Assembly (NCBI GenBank): GCA_029532415.1
Contig: JAQOTA010000047.1
Span: 1,550,001 to 1,614,000, forward strand
Origin: Marasmius tenuissimus
Lineage: Eukaryota; Basidiomycota; Agaricomycetes; Agaricales; Marasmiaceae
Direction of reading: 5' to 3'
Length of the DNA: 64,000 bases
In this document: positions 41,602 to 53,900 of the stretch, one piece after another
How positions within the stretch are numbered: position 1 is the first letter of the stretch
How the letters are laid out: each line of letters begins with the position of its first letter
The notes under the pieces: generated by a model
Database searches by the model: none
Told to the model about the DNA's origin: nothing
Seen by the model: only the letters and a program-made list of their open reading frames with translations
Program-made: the position numbers and the translations under genes

Positions 41602-42847
41602 CCTTCAGCTACACTCTTGAGTGTTGGGAGGATTTGACCTTAGAGTTAGATTTTATTATACACCGCGAGTGGCGCTTTACAGCGGGGAAGTCAAACCAAA
41701 CATGTATAGTTGTAACCGATGGTAAGGTATGAAAAAGAGATCAAAAGATGATTGTTCCATGATGAAGAACCAAGATAACTGATATGGCTCAATAAGTAAA
41801 TGAGGATGACAGGTGCCAATGCTATGTTGATGGGAGAACTGATTGGAATGACTCTGGTGATGGTAAATGGCAAGATCCGGGGAAGTAGGGCCAACACTGG
41901 GGTGGACAGGACAAAAGAATAGTGGTAGTTTGTGACAGTTGCCGGGCTCCTGATCAAGCACGTTAAGATCATCAGGATATATCCATCTTGCAGTAGTTGA
42001 ACGTGTTGCAAATCAGTGTCGTTGGCGCCATCATCGAGCTTGTGTATCAGTGTGTTTTCACCCCAAATTGTGTGACCAATGATAACAAGACTCCCATATA
42101 GGCAGAGAAGGAATGGCCAAGACAGTAAGAATCATCCATTCTGGATATGAGTAATCCATTGAGTCCCCAATAGACTAGTCAAGTGAAGGGAAGAGTCTTG
42201 TATCCTCTTGAAAGTAGTGTAGACTTTCAAAGGTATCATATGCCTCTTGCTTGTCTCTATACGACTCTTTACAAGCACTGTACTATAATAAGTCTGACTG
42301 TTGTATCATCCATTCTTCTGCAAGAATCATTCAAACCACTCTTTTCCACTTACCTCACAGTACATACCAGGGGGCTTGATGTATACCAAATACCATTCAG
42401 TATGTACCACTGCTGACTGGTATGTACCAATGCACCCATCTGGTATGTACCAACACCCAAGTGTTCGTTAGCATCAAGGCAAGTAACATCTCATTTCTCA
42501 TTCTCAATGCTGCCAGATGCTCATGTTAGATGTGCTAGCGGTTCAAGCACCCCAGTCGCCACACTTGAACTACGTAAGTACATACTTCGCACTCCACAGA
42601 CTTGGACCCAGTTAGGCCAGACTCAGCACTCTGCACAGCTCAGCATCACAAAGAAAAAGTTATAACTTATTTTTCATAGTACCAAAAAATTCCAAGTAAC
42701 TTCCACAAACACAAAAGCTTTACAACCTATGCTACATATCACAACTAGAATAGCTAAGACCTGCAATACACATCATCGGTATCCTTGTCCCCATTATCCA
42801 CATCCTCATCATGCTGAAAATCAACCAAGTCCAGTGTCTGGAGATGC
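41602..42847. other. No recognisable gene
   Basis: Mostly AT-rich sequence with short ORFs. Between 42359 and 42453 the motif TGGTATGTACCA or parts of it occur four times (one inverted), a small repeat cluster of unknown origin. Confidence 0.4.
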
Positions 42848-43303
42848 TCAATTAGACTCGGATCTTCCTGGAGCCCTTTGCTTGACATTGTCTGATATCT
42901 GGCTATTAACTCGCTGCTCTGCTTGAACCAGTAATTTGCTGCCAGTACTTGATGTAAAGAACTCCTTACTGTTGAGTCGACTCCAAAATGTCCTCTCTAC
43001 TTTATCATGTTCGAATTTGCAAGCCTGTACATTGGCAACTAACCGTGTCTTGAGCGCCCTTGCGTTCATCCTCTTCTCCAAGAGCAGGCTGTTCCAGACA
43101 TGCGCAACACATTGGTTGCCCATCACTCTGAGATCCAGTTCCTTCAGTTTAAGAGAACGTTCTGCTAGTCGAAACTTCTCTTCAATGGCAGCTATCTTGG
43201 ACTGAGCATTGGCAACTTTGAACATGGGAGCATTGACGTTGGAGAGAATGTCGTGGTACTTAGTAAGTTCACCCTTCAAGATGTCAACAGCCCTCCTCAA
43301 GTG
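42848..43303 (-). pseudogene. C-terminal fragment of a KDZ-like transposase, split by Copia-2
   Basis: 150 codons, helical and charged, containing VWNSLLLEKRMNARALKTRL followed by KFEHDKVERTFW and, later, NVKQRAPG. The NARALKxRL block and the downstream KxRxPG block are characteristic of the C-terminal helical part of KDZ (Kyakuja-Dileera-Zisupton) transposases. Upstream, leaving out Copia-2 and one AATGA copy, the frame continues into 48074 onward (CYPVNEAV then IHLRRAVDILKG), preceded by a likely splice acceptor (TTATCCAG). The catalytic and zinc-binding regions are not recognisable in the window. Clearly a remnant. Confidence 0.55.
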
Positions 43304-43308
43304 AATGA

Positions 43309-43567
43309 TGTTGAATCCAGACTCCTTGAAATATGGACTGTTGTATTGGGCCGCATCTATGCTTCAATTGTTTCACTATGATCCATGCTATTCCTAGTCA
43401 CTCCTGTTATAGTAGCTACAGCCACCTCTGTACAGTATATAAGTAGCTCTGTATCTACATGCAATATCAGTACTTTTACTACTCTTGTTGCTGCCTCTTA
43501 AGCCTATCTCCAGATGAGCTAGTCTGTCCCATGCTGCCACTGTGTGGGCAGGACCTCTTCCTCAACA
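43309..43567 (+). repeat. Copia-2 5' LTR
   Basis: 259 bp, TGTTGAATCCAGACTC...CTTCCTCAACA, with TATA-like TATATAAGTAG. A separate LTR type from Copia-1, -3 and -4, sharing only the TGTTGAATCC start and the primer site after it. Confidence 0.92.
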
Positions 43568-43899
43568 GGTTATGGGCCCCAGTGCCCTATCAATGTGCAC
43601 TGTGATGGCAAGCTCTCTAGGATGTGCACCTTTACTGAGTGCTGCCTATGATGATGTGCTACTGTGGTCGTTGCACTTGAAAACCATTGTGACTGCTTAA
43701 CTGCTGCCGTGATAGGCAGACCATTAACACCGGTTCTGGACCTGTGAAGTCAACATCTTCATTGATGTTTGATAATGGTGGACAATGTCCTCAACAATGA
43801 TTGATGGCTATCACCGTTGACCTGGAGGAACACATTACACAACTCTGTCAATTCGACTTCTCTCACTTGGAGAATTCCTGCAAGGTGGTCTGCAAGTAT

Positions 43900-46800
43900 G
43901 TGGATTGTCGAACAAATTGGCTTTTTATAACAAGGGTCAACACCAATCGCTGGTGTCTTACCTGCTCATGCCTGGTTAAACCATCTTTTGGGTTGGCTTG
44001 CAGAAAGCCTCTGCTCGTAGCTTAATGGCCAAGTCAACAATGGATAAAGTTGACTACAAGACTCTACACAGACATTTCAGGCATTATTCAGATAAAGCTC
44101 TGGATAAAGCTTGGAAGCATACTAAAAACTTCCCGGAACTTGACTGAAAGCCGAAGAAAACCCGGATATGCCAAGGATGTGCAGAAGGAAAGATGCACTC
44201 CAGATTGTTCCCTGACTCCACCACCCATGCCTCAAAACCCTTCAAGCAAATCCACTCTGACCTCAAACAATTCCCCACTGAGTCGTACCACAAATACAAA
44301 TGGTACATATTGTCTGTTGACGACTGTACTTCACATGGCTAGACAATGCTCATGAGATGCAAATCTGACTCTGTCAAGTTGCTCTGTGACTTTATCACTA
44401 TGGTGGAGGTACAATTTGGTGTTGATATTGAGGAATGGATGTCTAATGGAGGGGGAGAGTATAAATCAGGTGAATTTGATAATTATTAGGATCATGCGGA
44501 TATGACAGCCTGGACAGAGGTCTGAGTGGAAGAGACGGAAGCTGACATGTCAGAATGGACTTGTTGGAGCTGGGGAGAGGTTCCAACAACCAGAAGGCTG
44601 AGCAGATGGTCGGACAATAGTCGAGGGTTTTGCCAACGACACTGTTGAGTTGAGTTGTCCCTGACTGGAAGGGAAAGGAAGATAAAGAGATAGAAAAGAT
44701 AGAGATAAAGAGACGGAATGAGACGAATGAGATAAAACAGAAACCAAGTTGATTTTAATTCTGAGAAATACAAGTCGTGAAGTATCTAGCTTATATATGT
44801 ATTGATCTCTGAGACCTCTGAAGGGGTTCCGGTGATTGTAGGACTGGAGGTGAGTCAAGAGCAGGAAAGAATGTATGTACAGTATGGAATCTGAGACGGA
44901 GGGCGAAGTTCCAGAGTCAGAGATGAAACGGAAATGAAATGTCAGAATGGAATGTATGGGATGAGTCATGATAGAATGGAAAGCAGAATGTTGGAATGCA
45001 GAGCCCACAAAATACTCAGAAATGAGCGGTGTATATGTATCTCTGATCTGTAAGTACCAGGGACACAACATCAGAATCCGAAGTCATGTTCCGGAAGTGA
45101 TCGTGAAGGAAAGAGAAACATAAAGTAGATTCCAAGACTCAGAAAGACTCGGAATATCTGGAAGATTGAAACAGGCCTTCAGAAACCCCGGAACCGGCAT
45201 GGATGTAACAACAATGTACTAAAGGAGCATGGTATCAAAATTCTGGCTAGTATCCTGTACATGCTGCAACAGAATGGTCATGCAGAATGGTTCAATTGGA
45301 CCATTGTCAAGAAAGCTGAAGATCTTCGCTTTGATGCTTGTCTTCCACCTTCTTGGTGGGAATTCTGTGTGTTGCACGCTGTTGCACAATCGGACGCTGT
45401 CTCAGTGTTTATGTTGGTTGACCCTGCATGAAAAGTTGCATGGCAGTGCACTGAATGCTTCTGATCTCTGAGTATTTGGATGTGCAGCATATGTGTTTAT
45501 TCTGGAAAAGCATTGAGTTAACAAGTTATCTCCATGTTTGGAAGTGATGACCTTCATTGGTTTTCAAGAAGGAATGAAAGGATATGTCTTCATGAAGACG
45601 TCAAACAATTCTATCTTCAAAAGTGCTACTGCTCTGTTCAATGAAAACTTGTTCCCAAAATGTTCTGATAAGAAACCTCGTGGCTTTACCCCAGTGGGTG
45701 AAATCCCAGAAATACCACCAATATTGGGTGAACTTCTCTTTGCATAGCGATGATGATTCGTCTGATGATGATCTTTATTCTCCCAACAACCTTCCAAAGA
45801 GATTAGAATCTCTGCATGATGATGATGGAGATGGTATTATACCTAAGGGTAAACATCAACATCCTAATCCTAATCCTCTGATTCAACCTCCCAGGCCACC
45901 TACACCAGTGGGTGGACAAGAGCAGTCTCTGCCTCCAAGGTGTTCAGGCAGGGAATGGACGGGTACTAAGGAACCTGATAATGTATTTGGTGAACAATGA
46001 GACTCAAATAATCCCTTGCACATTGTGCATGATATGGAGGAAACTTCTACATGGAGAGATGCCACGGGTGATAGAGAACCCATGGATCCACCTACCACTT
46101 GTAAGAAAGGCAGATCCAGAAATGTTCCTGGGACAAATTGTGCTAGTCTGTCTATCATGTGTTACTCCAGGGGGAGTCAGCCTGATAGCTTGGTGCAACG
46201 ATTATCCCAGGAAGAGGGAGTATGTTTCATGATTTATCTGTTGAATCAGGCAGTACCCATTCACAATGACCTCACTGATATGTCTAACGTTCGAGAGTGG
46301 ACTCTCCATGACATACTGAAGCTGCCAGGCTCTTTGCAAGCACAAGGTCTTCGAATTGGTTGACCTACCTAAAGGTCACAAGGCTGTCAAGAATAGATGG
46401 GTGTTTGACATTAAGTCAGATGGTTGAAAGAAAGCTTGACTTGTTGCTGAGGGTTTCTCCCAAGTCAAAGGTGTTGATTTTGATGGATCTTCTCACTGGT
46501 TGTACAGTTTGAAACTGTACAGATGATGCTTGCATTAGCAGCTCTCAGAAACTGGCACATTCAGGCATTGGATGTGAAGGACACCTTCCTTTATGGTGAA
46601 CTTAAAGAAGAGATCTATATGGATCAACCTGAAGGTTTCAAGGTTAAGGGTCAGGAAAGCAAAGTCTATTGCCTTTGCCATGCATTGTATGGACTAAAGC
46701 AAGCTGCTCTTGAGTGGTGGCGTGCCCTCAGCTCGTCTATAGAAGTAATGGGCTTCAAACACCTAACTTCCGATGCAGGTCTCTTCATCTGCAAAGGTTG

Positions 46801-47768
46801 TGAGACTGGTGAAAAATGTATCGCTTTGATCTATGTCAATGATGGATTATTCCTTGGACCCAACAAAGCTTTTGTCGAAAAGAAGAAAGCTGAGTTTATA
46901 GCTTGTTGGGAATGCCATGTTTGGGAGAAGCTAAGGAGTTCTTGTGCATGTGTATTCAACACCAAGGCCATAAAATCATTCTTGACCAGACTGACTACTT
47001 GAGAAAGGTCTTGAAGCAATTCAGTATGCAGAATGCAAAAGCAGCTGATACTCCTCTTCCAGCTGGCTATATTCCACAACCCAATGAAGGTCCTGTTGAT
47101 CCTGAACATCGCACTCAATATCAATCAGTGATTGGATTGCTTTTGTACATCATGCTTGGCACTCATCCAGATATTGCCTATGCTGTTACAAAGCATTCTC
47201 AGTTCTCTGCTAATCCATCAGAGGACCACCTGAAGAAGGCACTTTATATTTGTCGCCATCTTGCAGGAACTCCAGACTATGCATTGGTCCATGATGGAGC
47301 CTCTGATGGAGGTTTACTAGCTTTCACTGATTCAGATTGGGCTGCTGGTCCTATTAAGCATTGGTCAATCATGGGCTATTTCTTCAAATTGGCAGGTGGT
47401 ATCTTCTGTTGGCAATCACACACCCAGAAGACTGTTGCACCATCATCCACTGAAGCTGGGTACATGGCGCTATCCAACTGTAGTCGTCAGGCTGTGTGGA
47501 TTCGACAGTTACTCTCTGAACTTGGGATTGATATGACTCCCGTACCCATATGTGGAGACAATCAAGGCTCAATTTTCATTGTTCAAGAACGTTGCACCAA
47601 ACACATTGATATTTGCTATCACTACATTTGCAAATGGACCACAAGGTCAATCTTTTCTTTATTGATGGTGCCTACAATCCTGCAGACATGTTTACCAAGA
47701 ATCTAGATCATGTCAAGTTCTCCGCTTTTAGAGAACATCTTGGACTTGAATTTCATTTGTCTGAATAG
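43900..47768 (+). pseudogene. Copia-2 pol remnant
   Basis: Matches Copia-1 pol from just before the GAG-pre-integrase unit (about 43970) through integrase (SNGGGEYKSGEF, then QQNGHAEWFNWT after the nested insertion), the Pro-rich linker, RT (46523-47000: ALDVKDTFLYGELKEEIYMD, YVND instead of YVDD) and RNase H (46903-47706: DSDWAAGPIKHWSIMGYFF, PSSTEAGYMAL) to DMFTKNL and the purine tract. Frames change repeatedly, and TAG/TGA codons sit at former Trp and Arg codons. RT active-site Asp to Asn and the loss of gag rule out activity. Confidence 0.88.
44484..45210. mobile_element. Probable solo LTR nested in Copia-2
   Basis: A 727-bp segment interrupts the Copia-2 integrase codons (GAATTTGATAAT / GTACTAAAGGAG). 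Its ends are TATTAGGATC and GGATGTAACA, a TRTTA...TAACA inverted pair like LTR termini. The flanks ATAAT (44479-44483) and ACAAT (45211-45215) are a 5-bp duplication with one change. There is no coding capacity, but there are TATA-like stretches. Orientation cannot be set. Confidence 0.6.
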
Positions 47769-47809
47769 ACACTTTGTGCTTTACTTGTGCTGCACTTAGC
47801 AAGGGGGAG

Positions 47810-48068
47810 TATTGAATCCAGACTCCCAGATATATGGACCGTTGTATTGGGCCGCATCTATGCTTCAATTGTTTCACTATGATCCATGCTATTCCTAGTC
47901 ACTCCTGTTGTAGTAGCTACAGCCACCTCTGTACAGTATATAAGTAGCTCTGTATCTACATGCAATACCAGTACTTTTATTACTCTTGTTGCTGCCTCTT
48001 AGTCCTATCTCCAGGTGAGCTAGTCTGTCCCATGCTGCCACTGTGTGCACGGGACCTCTTCCTCAACA
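47810..48068 (+). repeat. Copia-2 3' LTR
   Basis: 259 bp, preceded by AAGGGGGAG and starting TATTGAATCC (TG changed to TA). It ends CTTCCTCAACA and is followed by AATGA. Confidence 0.9.
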
Positions 48069-48619
48069 AATGACTGCTTCATTTACTGGATAACAGGAAA
48101 AGGCATGAATTTTCAAGTAAAAAATACCCAGAGGAAGCAAATGGCCCACGCTAAGCCTAAGAACATAGTGCTAGTTCAATGCACTTGATGTTGAACACTG
48201 ATAGAGAGAGAAAAATTCAGCATTAGTTGGTACAAATCCCTCCCTTTTCTTCTCCTGGAAGATATTTGGGCTCTGAATTCTCAGATCAGGTCCTATTGGG
48301 GCAGAATCATTTCCTGTGCCGCCAGAAACCAACAGTCTTTCAGGAGAAGGAAAGGAACCAGGACAAAACACATGGATAGTAGCAGGAACAACCATACCTC
48401 TGTGGTGATGGTGGTAGGAGACAAATGCCAGCTGGCACTGCGTGAGCTCATTTCTTGAATTTGAAAAAGTTCAAAAATTAAGCATGCGCTCATGTGTATC
48501 TGATGTGCATCTGTACTGCATACATACCAAGGCCCAGGCTGCAGACTCATGCAATGAAAACTCTGGTAGCATATGTACATATCAAGGATTCCAAGTCCAT
48601 AATACTCTACTGCATGTTA

Positions 48620-50281
48620 TGTTGTACTATGAGACTGGTGTCGCTTCTGGCAGCATTATTAGATGGTGCACAAAGCTCATGCGGGCATTTCCTATCTGCC
48701 TTTGTCCTCTGCTCTCAACTCTGCAGTGTCCACTGGTGTCTGTTGCCTGAGCATCTAAATCACCCTTACACTCTACTGTACTATTGTCCCACAATGCCTG
48801 CAAATGGGCCTGCATGGTCTCAATTACTTCTTCAAGCTCTGAAATGTTGTGAGATGCCGTCAACTCTGGAAGACCACTGAGCAGGTTGTTCAAGCCATGT
48901 AGACAAGGGAGGATCTGGGACACTTTGTGCTGAACTCTGCCTCAATTTGAGCATTGATAGAGCGCCATTGCTCCTGGTTCAGGTTGGGCTTTGACATCAA
49001 AGTCAGCAGCAAATCACAAACAAGTAGTGGGGGCTTACCGGTGGTTCCAAAACTTTGTATGCAGCATCCTCCAAGTCTCCTGTTATGTTGCCATTGTCTT
49101 CCTCAGGTTCGGAGTCTTCCTCTAAATCCAGCAAAGTATGATCATGAGAAGAAGCTTGTATCTTGGAGAACATGTTAACAAAGGGCAAGGGAAGGTCAGT
49201 CAAGGCCAGAGCTGAGGGGAAGATAGAGAGGGCCTCTGATACAGATGTAGGAAAGACCAAAGGGGGTGCATGAGTGTGTGAGAGTGTGTGGTTTACAACT
49301 GTTTGCATTGCTCCAAGGTGATTGCAAGCACCACCATTCTCCAGGAAATTAAGGTAGGTGCACAATGCTCTACCATTATGATGCATAGTCAATGAGTATG
49401 AGATCTAGTTAGATTCTGAGGAAAGGACACAGGCTTGGAAGGCATTGGGATTGGGTGTGGAATTACAGAGAATTTGGTGAAGGGCAACAATAGTACCCGC
49501 TTGCTGATCCCTTGAGTCATCAAGATGCAACCAGCAGATACCCGCTCCTTTGTTCTGAACAGCTTCCCAGTGTTGACAGGCCTCCTCCAGGTCTTTCCCG
49601 CCAGTGTGATTCTTGAACTGTTTGCTTAGCCATAGGGTATGGTTTGCTTGGACTTGTTGTTGATTGAAGATCCCTGGAAGAACTTACATACACAGTAGAA
49701 GAATGAGACATTGAATCAGAGGCAATGGCCCGAGTGAAACCAGTGTGACAGGTGTTTTTGCTTGAGTATCCCGTTGAAAGATTCATGGTGGTTGGAAGTT
49801 GGAACAATACTGTCAATCACTATCTTGAGAAGGTTTGCTACAGTCTGACAGCCCCACTTGGACCAGCTATGCCACAGGTTCACATCCATCCAGCTCGTGT
49901 CCAGATACAGAAGGTGTTTCTTTCCGCATTATGCAGCACATGTAGCTTCAGGCTGGTTATCAGAATTTTGAATTCAGATGCTTGAGGTACTGCAATTGTA
50001 TCACTGGCTTGAGTCCATGCACCCATTGGGAGGGTAAGGAAAAGGCATATAGCTGCTTGAATGAGAGGTTGTCATTGTGGTTTCTGGCAAGGGTTAGATG
50101 TGTTGGCCAGCTGAGACAACAATTGTAGACATACCCAGTATTGACAACTCTTGATGTTTATCCTAAAAGAGCTCTGGAGAACTTGGTTTCTGGTTTTACA
50201 AAGGGTAGAGTGTGGTATTGAAGTGTCAATTTGGGGCTGTCAAACACAACAGATTCACAACAGGTGCCCAAAAAATGTGTA
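48620..50281 (-). pseudogene. Relics of a MULE-like transposase gene
   Basis: The clearest piece is at 49720-49830: VIDSIVPTSNHHESFNGILK followed by QKHLSHWFHSGH. The N-x-x-E-S-F-N-x-x-L-K arrangement resembles the third-catalytic-residue region of MULE transposases. Nearby minus-strand pieces (DVNLWHSWSKWGCQTVANLL upstream; LEEACQHWEAVQNKGAGICW, GRALCTYLNFLENGGACNHL and HNISELEEVIETMQAHLQAL downstream) stay readable only in short frames with many stops. Copia-3 lies at the upstream edge, and further gene remnants may continue past 56607. Family assignment is tentative. Confidence 0.4.
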
Positions 50282-50286
50282 TGTGC

Positions 50287-50607
50287 TGTTGAATCCGTGG
50301 ACTATTATTAGATCCCAGTATATCCGAAGTCCCGGTTCATACTTCCCGCCATTGTATTATGCGGGACAATGCATTCACCATTGTTCTATTCTTCATTGTT
50401 CACTATGCTCATATGTACAATTTCTATTGACATCCTTATATGGTAACTCTATTGTATCTTCATGTATATAAGCTCGTAGTTCTCTACCTGAATCTAAAGT
50501 GTGCTTGAGCTTCTACGTCTCGCCTCTATCTCTCTAAACTCTTCTCTGGTAAGTTGTAGTGTAGCCATGTTGTAGTCCTCTGTGCTAGGCGTCATGCCGG
50601 CTCATCA
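50287..50607 (+). repeat. Copia-3 5' LTR
   Basis: 321 bp, subfamily B (centre ...GACAATGCATTC...). It contains TATATAAGC and the donor GGTAAGT near the 3' end. Confidence 0.94.
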
Positions 50608-50905
50608 GGTTATGGGCCCCGGTTAGCCCGACTACAATAACGAGCGCCCCTAGGCTGCTGTTAGCGACAAGCGCCCCTAGGCCGCTGTCATCGGCTAGCT
50701 AGGCTAGACCTGCATGTTGCCATCGACCTCTTTATTGAGTGATTGATCTATGGCATTGATGTACATCCTTCGACGACATCGGATCTAAAGAATCCAATGC
50801 TCCTCGTTGAGCATAGCGCCTTGATGGCTGCTCCCTGTGTTGATTAGACACATGCTGATGCTGTCTTCTCTAGATCCAACACCAATCTCTCAACCTCTTA
50901 CTACC

Positions 50906-53900
50906 ATGTTCAACGTTAAGAAATACTTCTCTGGTCGCTTCGATGGCACCAACTTCAAACAGACCTACTACAGCAAGATGGAAGCTGTGTGCAAGACCCA
51001 AGGTCTTTATGGTCATCTCACTGGCCAAGAACCACATCCCTCCATGCCTCTTGGCACTGTTACTAGCCCTGCAGGGGTTACTCCTGTTGTTCACGACACC
51101 GTCCCTCCTGAGGAACACACTGCATGGGTCAAGGAAAGTCTTGCTTGGGACAAGGAGGATCTCCAGCTCATGGGAATCATCCAGATCACCACCACCAAGG
51201 AGGTCTCCGATCCAATTAAGGACATGAACACCGAAAAAGCTTGGGAACAGCTGAACCTCACCTACGGCGAGCCTACTTTGTCTGCCATCTATGGCGACTT
51301 TGTTAAACTCGTCTCTTTCAGACTTACCACCTCTCATCCCCAAGCTGGCATTGCCAAGTTCAAGTTCTACATCGAACGACTCTCCGAGGTAGGAGTGGTT
51401 CTCCCCGAGTTGATCAAATCCCTCTTGCTTATCGCCGCTATTCCTCCCAAATGGGATGCCGCCTCATCCAAATCCCTCCATGACTATGTTAGGGATCCTG
51501 AGGATGAAGATTGCATTACCGTTTTGAAAGTCCATGAAACTATCATGGTCGAGTACGAATGCCAGAACCCACAGCTCGCCAACTGCCTCTCTGCGGTGAA
51601 GCGTGCTGGTAATCGTGAACCATCGTTCGGTCAGCAGCAGCGCCCGCAGCAGCAACGTCAGCAGCGTGGGTATCAGCAGCAGACCAACACTCACCCACCA
51701 CAGCAGCAGCAGCAACGCCCCTCTTCGAACCAGAACAAGGGTAAGAAGAAGAAGCAGCAGTGTGGTACTCGCGGTGGTATCAACCAGCACCAGGGTCCTG
51801 GCAACGCCGGTGGTAATAACAGCGGTAACAATCGGTCCCCATCTTGCGTCCTACGCATCTGTCATCGCTTCCCCTCCTCCTGTCCGTCCCTACTCATTGA
51901 TCACTGACTGCAGGGAATGTATTGCGTTGAACGCAGTCAACAACTCCTTGCGCGCTGAGATCACCAGTGCTCCTTCTAGTCATGCTAGAGGATCTCTGCC
52001 CCCAGCACACTTCACTGGTCACTGGGACAAGTCTTGTGACAGCACCATTTCTCCCGCTGTCAAGAAGAATCCGGTTGCCATGCAGTCCTTCACCAGCTTC
52101 AAGCCATCTGAGTCAGTATTTGATGATGTACGTGAAGCACGTTCACTTGCTGACAGACTTGGTGTCCCTAAGACGGCGCGGCATCTCAAACCATTCAAAC
52201 AGATCGTCACGTCTGCCGCCAATCGTTCGCTCCAGGATCGTATCTCGAAGCCTGGTTCCTCGTCCAAGCAGGTTCTGGAGGACGGTTCGGAAGATGAAGG
52301 AGCCGGATGTCCTTCTTCTACTTCTTCTAAATGTGCTCGCAGCATTGATCCTGATAAAGATGTAGAGATGGACTGGGGATCTGATGATGGTATGGACAAT
52401 ATGACTTCTCTTTTCGGTAATGATGTTGACAACGACATTGCCGAAGCTGCAGGAGTAGAGGACGTCCCAGATGACGTCTCTCTTGGATTGTTCCACAATG
52501 ACAGGCAAGTTCCTTATCTTGACCTGCTTTCCCAATCTGATGCAACCTTACAGCGATGCTCACAACTAGTTGGTATAAGTAGTTTGCATCGTAGTCGTAG
52601 TGATCTGGCATCACTTGTATCATATTGCAATGCTATCTCCACCCACTTCGTGGGTTGTACTCAGTGCAAGGGAAAGAAAAGTGTGAACAACGCACAGGGT
52701 TGGCTCCTTGATTCTGGTGCCTCCTCTCATTTCATGAATGATTTGAATGATTTCGCTGAATATGAATCGCTTGATGGTCCTATCGTAAATACTGCAAATA
52801 AGGGCAACCCTATACAGATCAAGGGTAAAGGCACTGTCTTCATTAAGCATAATGTTGAAGAACATGATGGGAAACTTACTGAGCGTGTTTCGCGTCTTTA
52901 TCCTGTCTATTACATACCACAATTGGATATACACTTGCTATCCATGGGAGAGTTCCTTCAAGATGGTCTATCAATTTGTGGAAACATGAAGAAGTTAGCC
53001 TTCTACTCATCACAGCAACGACAGTTGCTTATTTCTTACCCTCATATGCCTGGTCAAACCATTTATTGGGTACACTTGCGGAAAGCATCTGCTGAGGTTT
53101 TAATGGCCAAGTCGGTCATTTACAACGTCGACTACGATATTGAGCACAGATGCTTTGGGCATCCATCGGATAAAGCCCTGAACAAAGCTTGGAAACATAC
53201 GCAAGGTTTCCCACTTGACCTAAAGATGCCTACTAAGAAGACACCTTTGTGTCATGGTTGTGCTGAAGGCAAGATGCATGAAAAATCGTTCCCCAACTCT
53301 ACTACAAGAGCTTCTGAACTGTTTGAACGCATACATTTGGATTTGAAGTCGTAGTGGGCTGAATCATATCACCAGTACAAGTACTACATCTCTTTTCTCG
53401 ATGACTGCACGTCCTACGTTTGGACCTCCAAGCTCAAGACAAAAGACGAGGCAGTACCTGCTTTGAGGGACTTCCTTACTATGGTCAAGACACAATTCAA
53501 TGCTGTTGTTTAGACCTGGATGTCTGATGAAGGGGGAGAGTACAAAGGAGATAAGTTCAATGCAGTACTGAAAGAGTATGGGATCCAAAGGGATCAAAGC
53601 ATACCGTATACACCACAACAAAACGGCCGTGCTGAACAATTCAACAGGACTATTCATGAGAAGGCTGAAGCTCTTCGCTTTGAAGCTTGTATGCCTCAGT
53701 CCTGGTAGAAATTCTGCCATGTGCACGCCGTCCACCTCTACAATCGTACTCCTGTGCAACGTTTAAGCTGGCGAACTCCATTCGAAATGCTTTACAGCAA
53801 AGCACCTGATGTTTCACATCTCCGAGTTATGGGTTGTGCAGCCTATGTCTTTATTCCTGAAGATCGTAGAAAGAATAAGCTTGCTCCTCGCAGTGAGTTA

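Larger units (their letters stand above)
43309..48068 (+). mobile_element. Copia-2: old, internally deleted Copia copy
   Basis: 259-bp LTRs at 43309-43567 and 47810-48068 and the target duplication AATGA (43304-43308, 48069-48073). The primer site GGTTATGGGCCC is at 43568. The LTRs differ at roughly a dozen positions, so it is much older than Copia-1. Gag and most of the protease are deleted; pol is riddled with stops and CpG losses. It carries a nested insertion at 44484-45210. Confidence 0.93.

Noticed and set aside
44550..45071. 173-codon minus-strand ORF in the 727-bp insertion
   Set aside because: Ser/His/Leu-rich translation of purine-rich LTR-like DNA, with no domain, inside a segment bounded like a solo LTR.
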